A stretch of DNA of 12,314 nucleotides, from contig USQK01000053.1 in the NCBI GenBank assembly GCA_900556785.1, positions 1 through 12,314 of the forward strand, in the 5' to 3' direction. Both the position numbers and the translations under genes were made by a program. This document shows, one piece after another, positions 1 through 7,900 of the stretch (position 1 is its first letter; each line of letters opens with the position of its first letter). The notes under the pieces were generated by a model, which worked only from the letters and a program-made list of their open reading frames with translations, was not told the DNA's origin and searched no databases. The stretch comes from an uncultured Veillonella sp. GTDB lineage: Bacteria > Bacillota > Negativicutes > Veillonellales > Veillonellaceae.

Positions 1-1
1 G

Positions 2-379
2 GCGGTAGCGATATGTGCCGTATTCGGATTTAAGAAATATATTATTAGCGGATGTCTATCTAGTTTAATCGGTTTAGCACTAGGTACACAAACTATTTTG
101 AATGTTATGATTGCTATGCAATTTAGACTTATCGTAGGGCTAATTCTTTGGATGTGCCACAATCATATGATAGGTATTATGATTTCTGGCCCGATTGCAT
201 CTGCATTAGCGCGATTGACCTTGTCTGTATATATCGGTAAAGCTGCATTACCTATGGTTGCATTAGCAGTGCCTGGCATGATTTTTACTGTTATTATGGC
301 ACCAGTATTTGTGAAAGTATTCCGTAAAATTCACAGCCAAGTACCTAAAAATGATCTTATTAAAGGGAAGGTGTCATAA
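2..379 (+). CDS. Membrane protein, 3' part only; possible ECF-type S component or other small transporter upstream of bioW
   Basis: The reading frame is open to the left edge, so this is the C-terminal 125 residues of a longer protein. The first internal ATG (98) should not be taken as the start, because the upstream codons continue the same hydrophobic pattern. About four or five membrane segments are visible, roughly at residues 1-10, 12-30, 34-52, 54-73 and 75-98, followed by a basic tail (KVFRKIHSQ...) that is probably cytoplasmic. There are no soluble-domain motifs. The spacing of the helices and the alanine/glycine-rich last helix loosely recall the small ECF S-component folds such as TrpP, but I do not recognise a diagnostic signature and it does not read like BioY. 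Its stop codon overlaps the bioW start by one base, so the two are co-transcribed and probably translationally coupled. A role in uptake of pimelate or a related metabolite is inference from context only. Confidence 0.75.
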   Translation, partial: AVAICAVFGFKKYIISGCLSSLIGLALGTQTILNVMIAMQFRLIVGLILWMCHNHMIGIMISGPIASALARLTLSVYIGKAALPMVALAVPGMIFTVIMAPVFVKVFRKIHSQVPKNDLIKGKVS

Positions 380-1110
380 TGGCTGAATTATATAGTGTAC
401 GCATGCGTGCTGCTCAAGGTGGTCCCCATGAAAAAGGGGGCCACCATATTTCTGGGGCAGAGCGGATTGTGAAGTTAGAAGAAGTAGGGGCTATAGCTCA
501 ATCGTTAGCTGATCGCGCACTGCATCACAGTAAAGGAAGAGCTGATTTTATCAATATTACTGTAGATTTAATCCCACCGGAGAAGATTACATATATTGAC
601 TGTCTTAAGGTAGAGGAACATAAAACTAGTAGTATTTCTGAATCCCATCAATTGGCGACTGAGCTTTTACAAGGTCCTCATATTAGTGAGGCAGCTGTTC
701 TTAAAGCTATATCTTTGTTAAAAAGTTTAGATAAATCTATGCGCGGCGCTATGTTAGTGGATGCCATTACTGGCGAGCGCTTAGATACAGGTGACCGCGG
801 AGTACGTGTTAGTCATATGGACTCTTTTGACTCTCATGCATTAGGTGATAATGAACATATGAGAGAGGCTTTAGTATTAGCTTCAAAGGTTCAATCAGCA
901 GATGGTATTGTGGGCGAATTATGTTGGTCTGATGATCCAGACTATACAGTAGGTTATGTTGCTTGTAATGGTGTATACCATCGCCTTCCTAATATGAAAG
1001 AATTTGGTTCAGATATAGGGGGCCGCGTTTTCTTTGTACGGTCTGATATAGATAGTGAAAGTGTAATTGAGTATTTGGAGCGTACTCCAGTACTTGTTCA
1101 ACGGAGATAG
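379..1110 (+). CDS. bioW: 6-carboxyhexanoate-CoA ligase (pimeloyl-CoA synthetase) BioW
   Basis: BioW activates free pimelate with ATP and CoA to pimeloyl-CoA, AMP and PPi (EC 6.2.1.14), supplying the biotin carbon chain. The 243-residue length fits the family (about 230-260). The protein opens with the typical SVRMRAA stretch (residues 6-12) and an HISGAER motif (23-29). It then has MRGAML (121-126), GVRVSHMD (141-148) and the very conserved ELCWSDDPDYTVGYVA block (180-195), which match my memory of Bacillus subtilis BioW closely. The ATG shares one base with the stop of the upstream membrane protein and is preceded by GAAGGTG (367-373), so start and coupling agree. bioF begins one base after its stop. 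Using BioW rather than BioC/BioH means the cell depends on free pimelate, made internally or imported. The PPi it releases could be cleared by the pyrophosphatase further along the window, though that is general metabolism rather than a specific link. Confidence 0.96.
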   Translation: MAELYSVRMRAAQGGPHEKGGHHISGAERIVKLEEVGAIAQSLADRALHHSKGRADFINITVDLIPPEKITYIDCLKVEEHKTSSISESHQLATELLQGPHISEAAVLKAISLLKSLDKSMRGAMLVDAITGERLDTGDRGVRVSHMDSFDSHALGDNEHMREALVLASKVQSADGIVGELCWSDDPDYTVGYVACNGVYHRLPNMKEFGSDIGGRVFFVRSDIDSESVIEYLERTPVLVQRR

Positions 1111-1111
1111 A

Positions 1112-2266
1112 ATGTACAAATTTTTTAAAGAACAATTAGATTCTAAGATAGAGAACCATAATTTACGAACCTTAAGAGAATACTGTCCTCTAGATGCAGT
1201 GCGAGTAAAACGAGATGATAAAGAATATTTAATGATGGCTTCAAATAATTATTTGGGCTTAACTTTTGATACTCGTGTCATAGAAGGGGCCCTGAAAGGG
1301 GCTCAACAATATGGAACAGGATCTGGTGGATCGCGCCTTGTATCTGGTACATTTCCATTATTTACAGAGCTCGAAAGGTCATTAGCTAAATTTAAGAATA
1401 CTGAAAAAGCCCTTGTATTTAATACCGGTTATATGGCCAATGTAGGAACTATTTCTGCCGTAGCTGATAAGAATACTATTATTTTTAGTGATGCTCTTAA
1501 TCATGCTAGTATTATTGATGGTTGTAGATTAAGTCGAGGTACTGTAAAAACATATAGCCACTGTGATATAGACGAGTTAAAGTATCTGTTAAAACAGGTA
1601 GATCGAAACACTCGAAAGCTTATAGTTACTGATGGCGTATTTAGTATGGATGGGGATATTGCACCACTAGATAAACTGTATGAATTAAGCCGTGATTACA
1701 ATGCATTGCTCATGGTTGACGATGCCCATGCAACGGGAACTATTGGTAATGGTCATGGTACAGCGGCCTATTTTGGACTTGAAAAAGAAGTAGACATACA
1801 ACTAGGTACATTGAGTAAATCTCTAGGCTCTGTTGGTGGTTATGTAGCTGCAAATAGTACTATCATAGATTATCTCGTTAATACGAGCCGCAGTTTTATA
1901 TTCTCTACCGCATTATCTCCTGCTGATATAGGGGCGGCCTTAGCTGCATTACAGGTTCTTGAGACAGATACATCTGTTTTAGCGCGTTTACATGAAAATG
2001 TAAACTATATGGCAGATCAATTGATTTCTATGGGAATTGATGCTACTAATGAAACGCCAATTTTCCCAATACTAATAGGGCGTAATGAAGATACACTTGC
2101 CGTATCTGATTATCTATATGAGGATGGCATTATAGGCACCGCTATTCGTCCGCCTACAGTACCTATTGGTGAAAGCAGAATTAGACTAACGGTGACTGCT
2201 GCGCATAATAAAGAACAAATAGATTATGTGTGCCAATCACTGCATAATGCTATGAAACAGTTATAA
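1112..2266 (+). CDS. bioF: 8-amino-7-oxononanoate synthase BioF (PLP-dependent)
   Basis: BioF condenses pimeloyl-CoA with L-alanine, releasing CoA and CO2, to give 8-amino-7-oxononanoate (EC 2.3.1.47), the step after BioW. It is a fold-type I alpha-oxoamine synthase of 384 residues, the usual size. Visible motifs are ASNNYLGL (43-50), GSGGSRLVSGT (70-80), NHAS with H133 expected to stack on PLP, DDAHATG with D203 and H206 contacting the cofactor, and TLSKSLGS with K236 as the Schiff-base lysine. I chose ATG 1112 because GGAG lies 5 bases upstream (1103-1106) and the protein begins with a typical MYKFFKEQL start. A TTG at 1067 would add 15 residues inside bioW with no good ribosome site. The sequence alone does not rule out the related glycine C-acetyltransferase, but adjacency to bioW makes BioF the best call. 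No terminator is evident before ssrA. Confidence 0.93.
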   Translation: MYKFFKEQLDSKIENHNLRTLREYCPLDAVRVKRDDKEYLMMASNNYLGLTFDTRVIEGALKGAQQYGTGSGGSRLVSGTFPLFTELERSLAKFKNTEKALVFNTGYMANVGTISAVADKNTIIFSDALNHASIIDGCRLSRGTVKTYSHCDIDELKYLLKQVDRNTRKLIVTDGVFSMDGDIAPLDKLYELSRDYNALLMVDDAHATGTIGNGHGTAAYFGLEKEVDIQLGTLSKSLGSVGGYVAANSTIIDYLVNTSRSFIFSTALSPADIGAALAALQVLETDTSVLARLHENVNYMADQLISMGIDATNETPIFPILIGRNEDTLAVSDYLYEDGIIGTAIRPPTVPIGESRIRLTVTAAHNKEQIDYVCQSLHNAMKQL

Positions 2267-2398
2267 TCATGATAATAGATAATATATCCTCTGAAGACAG
2301 GGATAAAAGAATCCTTGGATTGGTAAAATTGTCAAATTTAGATAAGTTGAGAAGGCTAAGAGTAGTGAATGTACCGAATTGGTGAAGGTTTCATATAA

Positions 2399-2427
2399 TT
2401 GACAGTAATACTAAATAGGATTATAAT
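2399..2427 (+). promoter_or_regulatory. Consensus sigma-70/SigA promoter of ssrA
   Basis: A perfect TTGACA (2399-2404) is followed by a 17-base spacer and a perfect TATAAT (2422-2427). Transcription should start near 2433-2436, leaving a short leader of about 8-11 nt before the mature tmRNA 5' end at 2444, as expected for RNase P trimming. A full consensus match fits a highly expressed stable RNA. Confidence 0.9.
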
Positions 2428-2443
2428 TATGGGACCGACGCAC

Positions 2444-2785
2444 GGGGATGTAAAGGTTTCGACAGGGGTGCGTGTGGTATAGATAGCGAGTCGGCGTTCC
2501 ATGAGGCCGTTAAACGGTGGGAAAACATTTAAACGCAGAAGAAAATTTTGCATTAGCTGCATAAGCTACGTCCCTCATACTTGTGCCTACCAAGTGTGAA
2601 TGGACGTCAAACAGTAGGCTGGTCTAATTTAGTTGTTCATATGAATTAGGCGAGACAATATGAACTGGGGTTGTGTAGCTTGTCTGTGAGCGATAGCAAC
2701 CCGAGATCTCAATCATAGACTGTGCTCGGAGAAGTCTATATGGCAACACTCTTGGACAGGGGTTCGACTCCCCTCATCTCCACCA
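2444..2785 (+). ncRNA. ssrA: tmRNA (transfer-messenger RNA), one-piece
   Basis: tmRNA rescues stalled ribosomes: it is charged with alanine, enters the A site with SmpB and encodes a degradation tag. The ends are set by a 7-bp acceptor stem, GGGGATG (2444-2450) with CATCTCC (2775-2781), including one G-U pair. Discriminator A2782 and encoded CCA (2783-2785) follow. The T arm is a 5-bp stem AGGGG/CCCCT around TTCGACT, and the 5' domain has the typical GGTTTCGACAGGGG stretch. The tag reading frame is at 2535-2564. A small hairpin (CCGT/ACGG, 2507-2517) lies just before it and may belong to pseudoknot 1. The length of 342 nt is within the normal range. It is an uninterrupted one-piece tmRNA, not the permuted two-piece form. 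Exact 5' and 3' ends assume standard processing. Confidence 0.96.
2535..2564 (+). other. tmRNA proteolysis-tag reading frame (AEENFALAA, stop)
   Basis: Reading from GCA at 2535 gives AEENFALAA and then TAA. The ALAA end is the canonical degron recognised by ClpXP-type proteases. The resume codon is taken as GCA, as in most bacteria. A start one codon earlier (AAC) would add an N and cannot be excluded from sequence alone. Confidence 0.88.
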
Positions 2786-2883
2786 AATAAGAAGCGTACA
2801 TTTTAAGAAATAAGTTTGCGTTTACAGATAAATTTGTGATTATTCGGCTATAATAGATAAAGGAAAGCAGATTAAGTGGTTTT

Positions 2884-2917
2884 AAAACCGTCTAGGTAGA
2901 TTCTTAGGCGGTTTTTT
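2884..2917 (+). terminator. Intrinsic terminator downstream of ssrA
   Basis: AAAACCGTCTA (2884-2894) pairs with TAGGCGGTTTT (2905-2915) over 11 bp with one G-U, around a 10-base loop, and runs into a T tract (2912-2917). It lies about 100 nt 3' of the mature tmRNA end and 61 bases before the next gene. It therefore most likely ends the ssrA precursor transcript. Confidence 0.85.
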
Positions 2918-2977
2918 GTATATTAATAATAAAATTTTCAAATTAATTTAAATAAAGAGTCTTTGAGGTGATAAAGC

Positions 2978-3595
2978 ATGGAAATTTTACTTATGTCATA
3001 TTTAGCAGGAACAAAAAATATAACAAAAAAGTATCTTTCAAAAATGATTTCGAATAAAATAGTTTTTATTCCTACTGCTGGAAATGTTGAACCATATACT
3101 GGATATATTGATGAAGGTGTTGAGATGTTAAAGTCTTTAGGATATGAATTGGAAATTATTGATATTTCTAAATATGATGAAGATTATTTAAAGAATAAAC
3201 TTTCAAAGACTGAATGTATCTGTATATCTGGTGGTAACACATTTTATCTATTACAAGAGCTGAAAAAGAAAAATCTTATAGGCCTACTTTATGAAAGAAT
3301 CAAAGAAGGCTTATTATATATTGGTGAATCTGCTGGCGCAATTATTATGTCTGAAAATATTGAATATAATCAGATAATGGATGATAAAAGTATAGCATCT
3401 GAATTAGATGATTATATGGGTGTAAATGTATTTAATCATTATGTTGTGCCTCATTTAGGAGAGTATCCATTTGAAGAGACTGCTCAGAAAACATTAGATA
3501 CTTATCAAAATAAGATACCATTAGTGCCGATAAACAATAATGAAGTAATCTTAGTTGAGGATCATGGTTATACGGTATTAACTGAAAAAAAGTAA
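2978..3595 (+). CDS. Peptidase E-like serine hydrolase (S51 family, class I glutamine amidotransferase fold)
   Basis: The 205-residue product resembles PepE and its Gram-positive relatives, which in the studied member cleave N-terminal Asp-X dipeptides in the cytoplasm. Visible hallmarks are the N-terminal strand and IPTAGN (31-36), the ISGGNTFYLLQEL segment (83-95) and the nucleophile elbow GESAGA (116-121) with Ser118 as the likely nucleophile. HYVVPHLG (154-161) provides the probable catalytic histidine, H159 or H154. The third acidic residue is not clear by eye. No signal peptide is seen. ATG 2978 follows a strong GAGGTGAT (2965-2972). The gene stands alone between the ssrA terminator and the efflux promoter. 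It is clearly more AT-rich than its neighbours: three 60-base lines (from 3001, 3181 and 3421) contain 12, 17 and 18 G+C, against about 26 in typical lines of acrB or ppaC. That suggests acquisition from elsewhere. The substrate is unknown. Many homologues are annotated only as type 1 glutamine amidotransferase-like. Confidence 0.82.
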   Translation: MEILLMSYLAGTKNITKKYLSKMISNKIVFIPTAGNVEPYTGYIDEGVEMLKSLGYELEIIDISKYDEDYLKNKLSKTECICISGGNTFYLLQELKKKNLIGLLYERIKEGLLYIGESAGAIIMSENIEYNQIMDDKSIASELDDYMGVNVFNHYVVPHLGEYPFEETAQKTLDTYQNKIPLVPINNNEVILVEDHGYTVLTEKK

Positions 3596-3606
3596 ACTAG
3601 TAATAT

Positions 3607-3630
3607 ATAGTTTTATAATTCTAAAACTAT
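3607..3630. repeat. AT-only inverted repeat after the peptidase gene
   Basis: ATAGTTTTA (3607-3615) and TAAAACTAT (3622-3630) form a perfect 9-bp hairpin with a 6-base loop, 12 bases after the stop codon. The stem has only one G-C pair and no T tract follows, so it is at best a weak terminator or an mRNA 3'-end stabiliser. The rest of 3596-3748 is very AT-rich with nothing else recognised. Confidence 0.4.
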
Positions 3631-3748
3631 TTAAGTTCATATTGAATATAAAATGTCAATAGTTTTTAACATTTTTGTTGTATACATTATATGTGGGTTT
3701 AATCAGATTTTATCTATGTTCTACAAAGGTAGAGGGGTATCGGAAAAA

Positions 3749-3777
3749 TTGACTTTATCTATAGAATCCTGTAAAAT
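3749..3777 (+). promoter_or_regulatory. Probable promoter of the RND efflux operon
   Basis: TTGACT (3749-3754), a 17-base spacer and TAAAAT (3772-3777) give a good SigA-type match with one mismatch in each box. It predicts a leader of about 57 nt. A weak inverted repeat (ATAAA-gata-TTTAT, 3780-3793) overlaps the expected start site and could be an operator, but it is short and AT-only. Confidence 0.65.
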
Positions 3778-3840
3778 ATATAAAGATATTTATGAAATTA
3801 TGTGACATGAATGATTCGTTTCTGAAAAGGAGTACAGATA

Positions 3841-4968
3841 ATGAAGTATCGTTATTCCCGTATGTTAGCAGCTCTCGTAATGTCTGCTGTGATGATTGCA
3901 GGGTGTGGCAACAATCAACAGCAAGCTGGTGAGATTAATGTTAATACATATAAACTTACAGCAAGTGATACACAAGTTGATCAAACATTTGCTGGCACTG
4001 TAGTTGCGGAGAACTCTGTAGCTGTACATGCTCGTGTAAGTGGTTATATTGTTGAGAAGTTTGTAAAAGGTGGGGAACAAGTAGTAGCGGGACAACCATT
4101 ATATCGAATTGATTCTCGTCAATATGAAGCGAGTCTTGCTAATGCAGAAGCACAAGCAGCTCAAGCTAATGCAAACTTGAAAAATGCTGAAGTAGATCTT
4201 CAACGTTATGAAACTTTGGCATCACAAGATGCGATTGCTCAACAACGTGTAGATACGCAACGTAGTGCTACAGAGCAAGCTAAGGCTACGTATGAAGCGT
4301 ATGAAGCATCCGTGAAAATTGCTCAAGATAATATGGGGGATACCATGGTATATGCACCATATTCTGGTACATTACGCATGGATGACGTAGATACAGGCAC
4401 TTATGTTCAGGCTGGCTCTACTACATTGGTTACAATCGATTCTATTGATCCAATCTTCGTTGAGTTTAGTATGACTGAGCAAGAATATCTTGATTTTATG
4501 AAGAATCCTACAACAGATGATTCTAATGGTCCAAATATTCAATTAAAACTTGCTGATGGCGAAACATATAATGAACTTGGTTCTATCGTGCAAGCGGCTA
4601 AGAGTTTAGATCAATCTACGGGTAAGCTTGTATTGAAAGCGTCCTTCCCAAATCCTAATCATTTATTATTACCTAATATGTATGCTACTGTTGTTTCTCC
4701 TGGTGAAAAGATTAAAAATGCAATCCTTGTACCAAGTCGTGCAATTTTACAAATCATGGACAAAAACTTTGTTTATGTTGTAAATGCAGCTGGTGTAGTA
4801 GAACAAAAGACAGTAGAGATTGGTGGTACTAAAGGTAATGAAACGATCATTAAATCTGGTTTGGCTGCTGGTGATACAATCATCGTTGACGGCTTAACTA
4901 AGGTGAAAAATGGCGTAAAAGTAAATGGCAAACTACTAACTAAAGAACAGTTGAAAGCTACAAAATAA
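3841..4968 (+). CDS. RND efflux periplasmic adaptor (membrane fusion lipoprotein, AcrA/MexA type)
   Basis: This is the adaptor that links an inner-membrane RND pump to an outer-membrane channel. The N-terminus has a basic start, a hydrophobic core and the lipobox IAGC with Cys22, so it is predicted to be lipid-anchored in the inner membrane. Domains in order are: first lipoyl half (about 60-92, with VSGYIVEKFVKGGEQV), an alanine/glutamine-rich coiled-coil hairpin (about 95-165), second lipoyl half (about 168-203, YAPYSGTLRMDDVDTGTYV), a beta-barrel (about 204-290) and a membrane-proximal domain to the end (VPSRAILQ... VKVNGK). The length of 375 residues is standard. The start is supported by AAAGGAG (3826-3832). 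The pump gene follows after 14 bases. The presence of such an adaptor implies an outer membrane. The cargo cannot be told from sequence; acrA is the nearest familiar name, but orthology to the E. coli gene is not claimed. Confidence 0.95.
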   Translation: MKYRYSRMLAALVMSAVMIAGCGNNQQQAGEINVNTYKLTASDTQVDQTFAGTVVAENSVAVHARVSGYIVEKFVKGGEQVVAGQPLYRIDSRQYEASLANAEAQAAQANANLKNAEVDLQRYETLASQDAIAQQRVDTQRSATEQAKATYEAYEASVKIAQDNMGDTMVYAPYSGTLRMDDVDTGTYVQAGSTTLVTIDSIDPIFVEFSMTEQEYLDFMKNPTTDDSNGPNIQLKLADGETYNELGSIVQAAKSLDQSTGKLVLKASFPNPNHLLLPNMYATVVSPGEKIKNAILVPSRAILQIMDKNFVYVVNAAGVVEQKTVEIGGTKGNETIIKSGLAAGDTIIVDGLTKVKNGVKVNGKLLTKEQLKATK

Positions 4969-4982
4969 AAGGAGGATAGATC

Positions 4983-7900
4983 GTGTCGAAATTCTTTATT
5001 AATCGACCTATCTTTGCCATCGTAATAGCCATTGTTATCACGTTGGTAGGGCTTATCTCTATGATGAACCTTCCGGTAGCTCGATATCCACAAATTTCTC
5101 CACCTACAGTTCAAGTTAATACTGCTTATACTGGTGCAACTGCTCAAGTTGTTAATGATACAGTAGCCAGTGTTATTGAAACGCAGATTGTAGGCGTACA
5201 AGATATGGACTATATGACATCTAATAGTTCCAGTAACGGTAGCTATTCGTTGACTGTTCAGTTCAATCAAGGTACAGATGCTGATATGGATGCGGTTAAT
5301 ACGCAAAACCGTGTTCAAGCAGCACTTGCACAATTGCCTTCAGAGGTACAAGCTGTAGGTGTTACAACCACTAAATCTTCTGGTGATATGGCACTTATAT
5401 TCTCTTTGAGTTCACCAAATGGCACATATGATGCAACATTCTTAAAGAACTATGGTACCAATTATATGATGGATACTATCAAATCCATTAAGGGTGTTGG
5501 TTCTGTACAAGAGTTCGGAGCTGATTATTCTATGCGCATTTGGCTAGATCCTGCGAAGATGCAAAAACTTGGTGTTACTATCTCTGAAGTTACAGCGGCT
5601 ATTAAAGGTCAAAACTTACAAGCTGCAGCAGGTACAGTAGGGAAAAACCCTACAAATGGTGAACAAGCCTTTCAATATCCTATCAAAATTGATGGACGTC
5701 TCGTAACACCTGAACAATTTGGTAATATTGCTATTAAAAGTACTAATGGTAAGGTATTACATCTAAAAGATGTCTCCCGTATTCAAATTGGGGCTGAAGG
5801 ATATGACTTCATCGCAAAATCTGCTCATAAAGAGGTTGCCGGTTTTGCTATTTCCCTACAAAATGATGCTAATGCATTAGAAACAATTGCTAATGTTAAG
5901 AAAGTTCTAGATGAGCAATCTAAATCCTTCCCACCAGATATGCAATATAACGTAGTTGTAGATAATACTAAATTCGTAAGTGCATCTATTAATGAGGTTG
6001 AGCATACATTTGTAGAGGCATTACTCCTTGTTTTAGTTGTAGTATATGTCTTCTTACAATCTTGGCGCTCCACAATCATTCCTATGATTGCTGTGCCAGT
6101 ATCTTTGCTTGGCACATTTGGCGCTTTTGTTTTATTAGATTTCTCTATTAACACTTTGACGCTTTTTGCCATGGTTTTGGCTATCGGCCTTGTTGTTGAC
6201 GATGCTATCGTCGTAGTAGAAGCTGTTGAGTACGAATTAAAGTATAATGGATTGTCTCCAAAAGAGGCGGCTATTAAAGCGATGGAAAACGTACAAGGAC
6301 CAGTAATTGGTATCGCCTTTGTATTGACTGCTGTATTTGTACCAGTTGCGTTCATGGGTGGTATGACAGGTATTCTTTACAAACAGTTCGCATTGACGAT
6401 TGCCGTTTCCGTTGTAATTTCTGCTATTATCGCACTTGTGTTGACACCAGCATTATGTGCTACAATGTTGAAACCACATATAGCTAAAGAGCGTGAAGAT
6501 TGGTTACATCGCCAATTAAATAAATTTAATGCTGCTCTAGAACGATTCAGTAATTGGTATGGTCTCCAATTAGCGCGTTTAAGCCATCGTTTGAGTTTAA
6601 CTGTTATTGCATTGCTAGTCTTTGCAGGTGGTACAGCCTTAGTATTTCACTTCTTACCAACTTCTTTCGTACCAGCTGAAGATAGTGGTTACTACATGAT
6701 TGCTATTAATGAGCCACCTGGTGCTACATCTGAACGTACTATGGCTACACTTGAAAAAATTGCATCTTTCTTGGAAGAAAAAAATGATCCTGAAAAGCCT
6801 AAGGACGAACAATTATTCCAAGAAGTATTTACTGTCGCTGGTTTTGACCTCTTAGGTGGTGGTCAAAAGTCTAGTGCTGGTGTAATTTTTGCTACTATGT
6901 CCGATTGGAAATATCGTACTACTGCTGCAACTTCTATCAATGCAATGGTTGGTCAAACCTTTGGTTTTGCCGCTCAAGGTGTACCTGAAGCAACAGTTAT
7001 TGCTATGAATCCACCATCTATTCCAGGTCTTGGTACTACTGGTGGTTTTAGTATGTACATCATTAACAAAGCTGGCGATAGTCCACAAGTTATGGCTGAC
7101 CGTACTAATGAATTTATTGCGGAAGCTCGTAAGAGCCCAGCAATTCAATCCATTTATACTACTTTTGATACATCTACGCCGACATTACAATTTGATGTAA
7201 ATCGTGAAAAAGCGGCTCAAGATGGTGTAGCATTAGCTGATATCTTTACCACTTTGCAAGGGTTCTACGGTAGTATTCAAGTTAACGACTTTACTACTTA
7301 TGGTAAAAACTATAAGGTTGTAGTCCAAGCGGAAGACGCATATCGTCAAAATGCAGATCAGCTTAACATGTTAGCTGTTAGAAATAGTAATGGCCAAATG
7401 GTACCTGTTTCTAACTATATTACAAAGGAACAAACGGGTACACCATCTAGCATTACTCGCTTTGATAATGCGATGGCCGTACAAATTGGTGGTTCTCAAG
7501 CTAGAGGATATTCCTCTGGTGATGCTATCAATGCATTAAAAGAGGCCGCCGCTAAAACATTACCTGCTGGTTATACATATGATTGGGCAGGGCAATCTCG
7601 TGAAGAGTTAAAAGCCGGTTCTCAAACTATGTTGATTCTAGGTTTAGGGCTTGTCTTTGTATTCTTAATCTTGGCTGCCTTATATGAGTCTTGGAAGGTT
7701 CCATTTGCCGTATTGTTCTCCGTACCATCTGGTATGATTGGTGCTTCTTTAGTACCATTCTTATTGAACTTCACAGGCAGATATTTCTTAGCAAATGATA
7801 TTTATATGCAGATCGGTCTCTTAACCTTGGTTGGCTTGGCTGCGAAAAATGCGATTTTGATTATCGAGTATGCTAAGATTCGCGTTGACGAGCGTGGTAT

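Noticed and set aside
98..379. Treating ATG 98 as the start of a complete 93-residue protein
   Set aside because: The same frame is open and hydrophobic to the window edge, and there is no ribosome site before 98. The gene is cut off by the window.
1067..1111. Upstream TTG start for bioF, adding 15 residues
   Set aside because: It lies inside bioW without a ribosome site, and the extra residues are not typical of BioF. ATG 1112 has GGAG at a good distance.
2267..2398. Terminator for bioWF: AATCC-TT-GGATT hairpin near 2310-2322
   Set aside because: The stem is only 5 bp with a 2-base loop and no T tract follows.
2356..2562. Minus-strand reading frame of 68 codons
   Set aside because: It lies across the tmRNA promoter and 5' half, has no ribosome site and no recognisable product. 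It is antisense to a structural RNA.
3596..3748. Possible attachment-site repeat of the ssrA 3' end, marking an integrated island
   Set aside because: I compared the T-arm/acceptor sequence (about 2761-2785) with this gap by eye. AGAGGGG at 3731-3737 is only a short chance similarity and no direct repeat is present.
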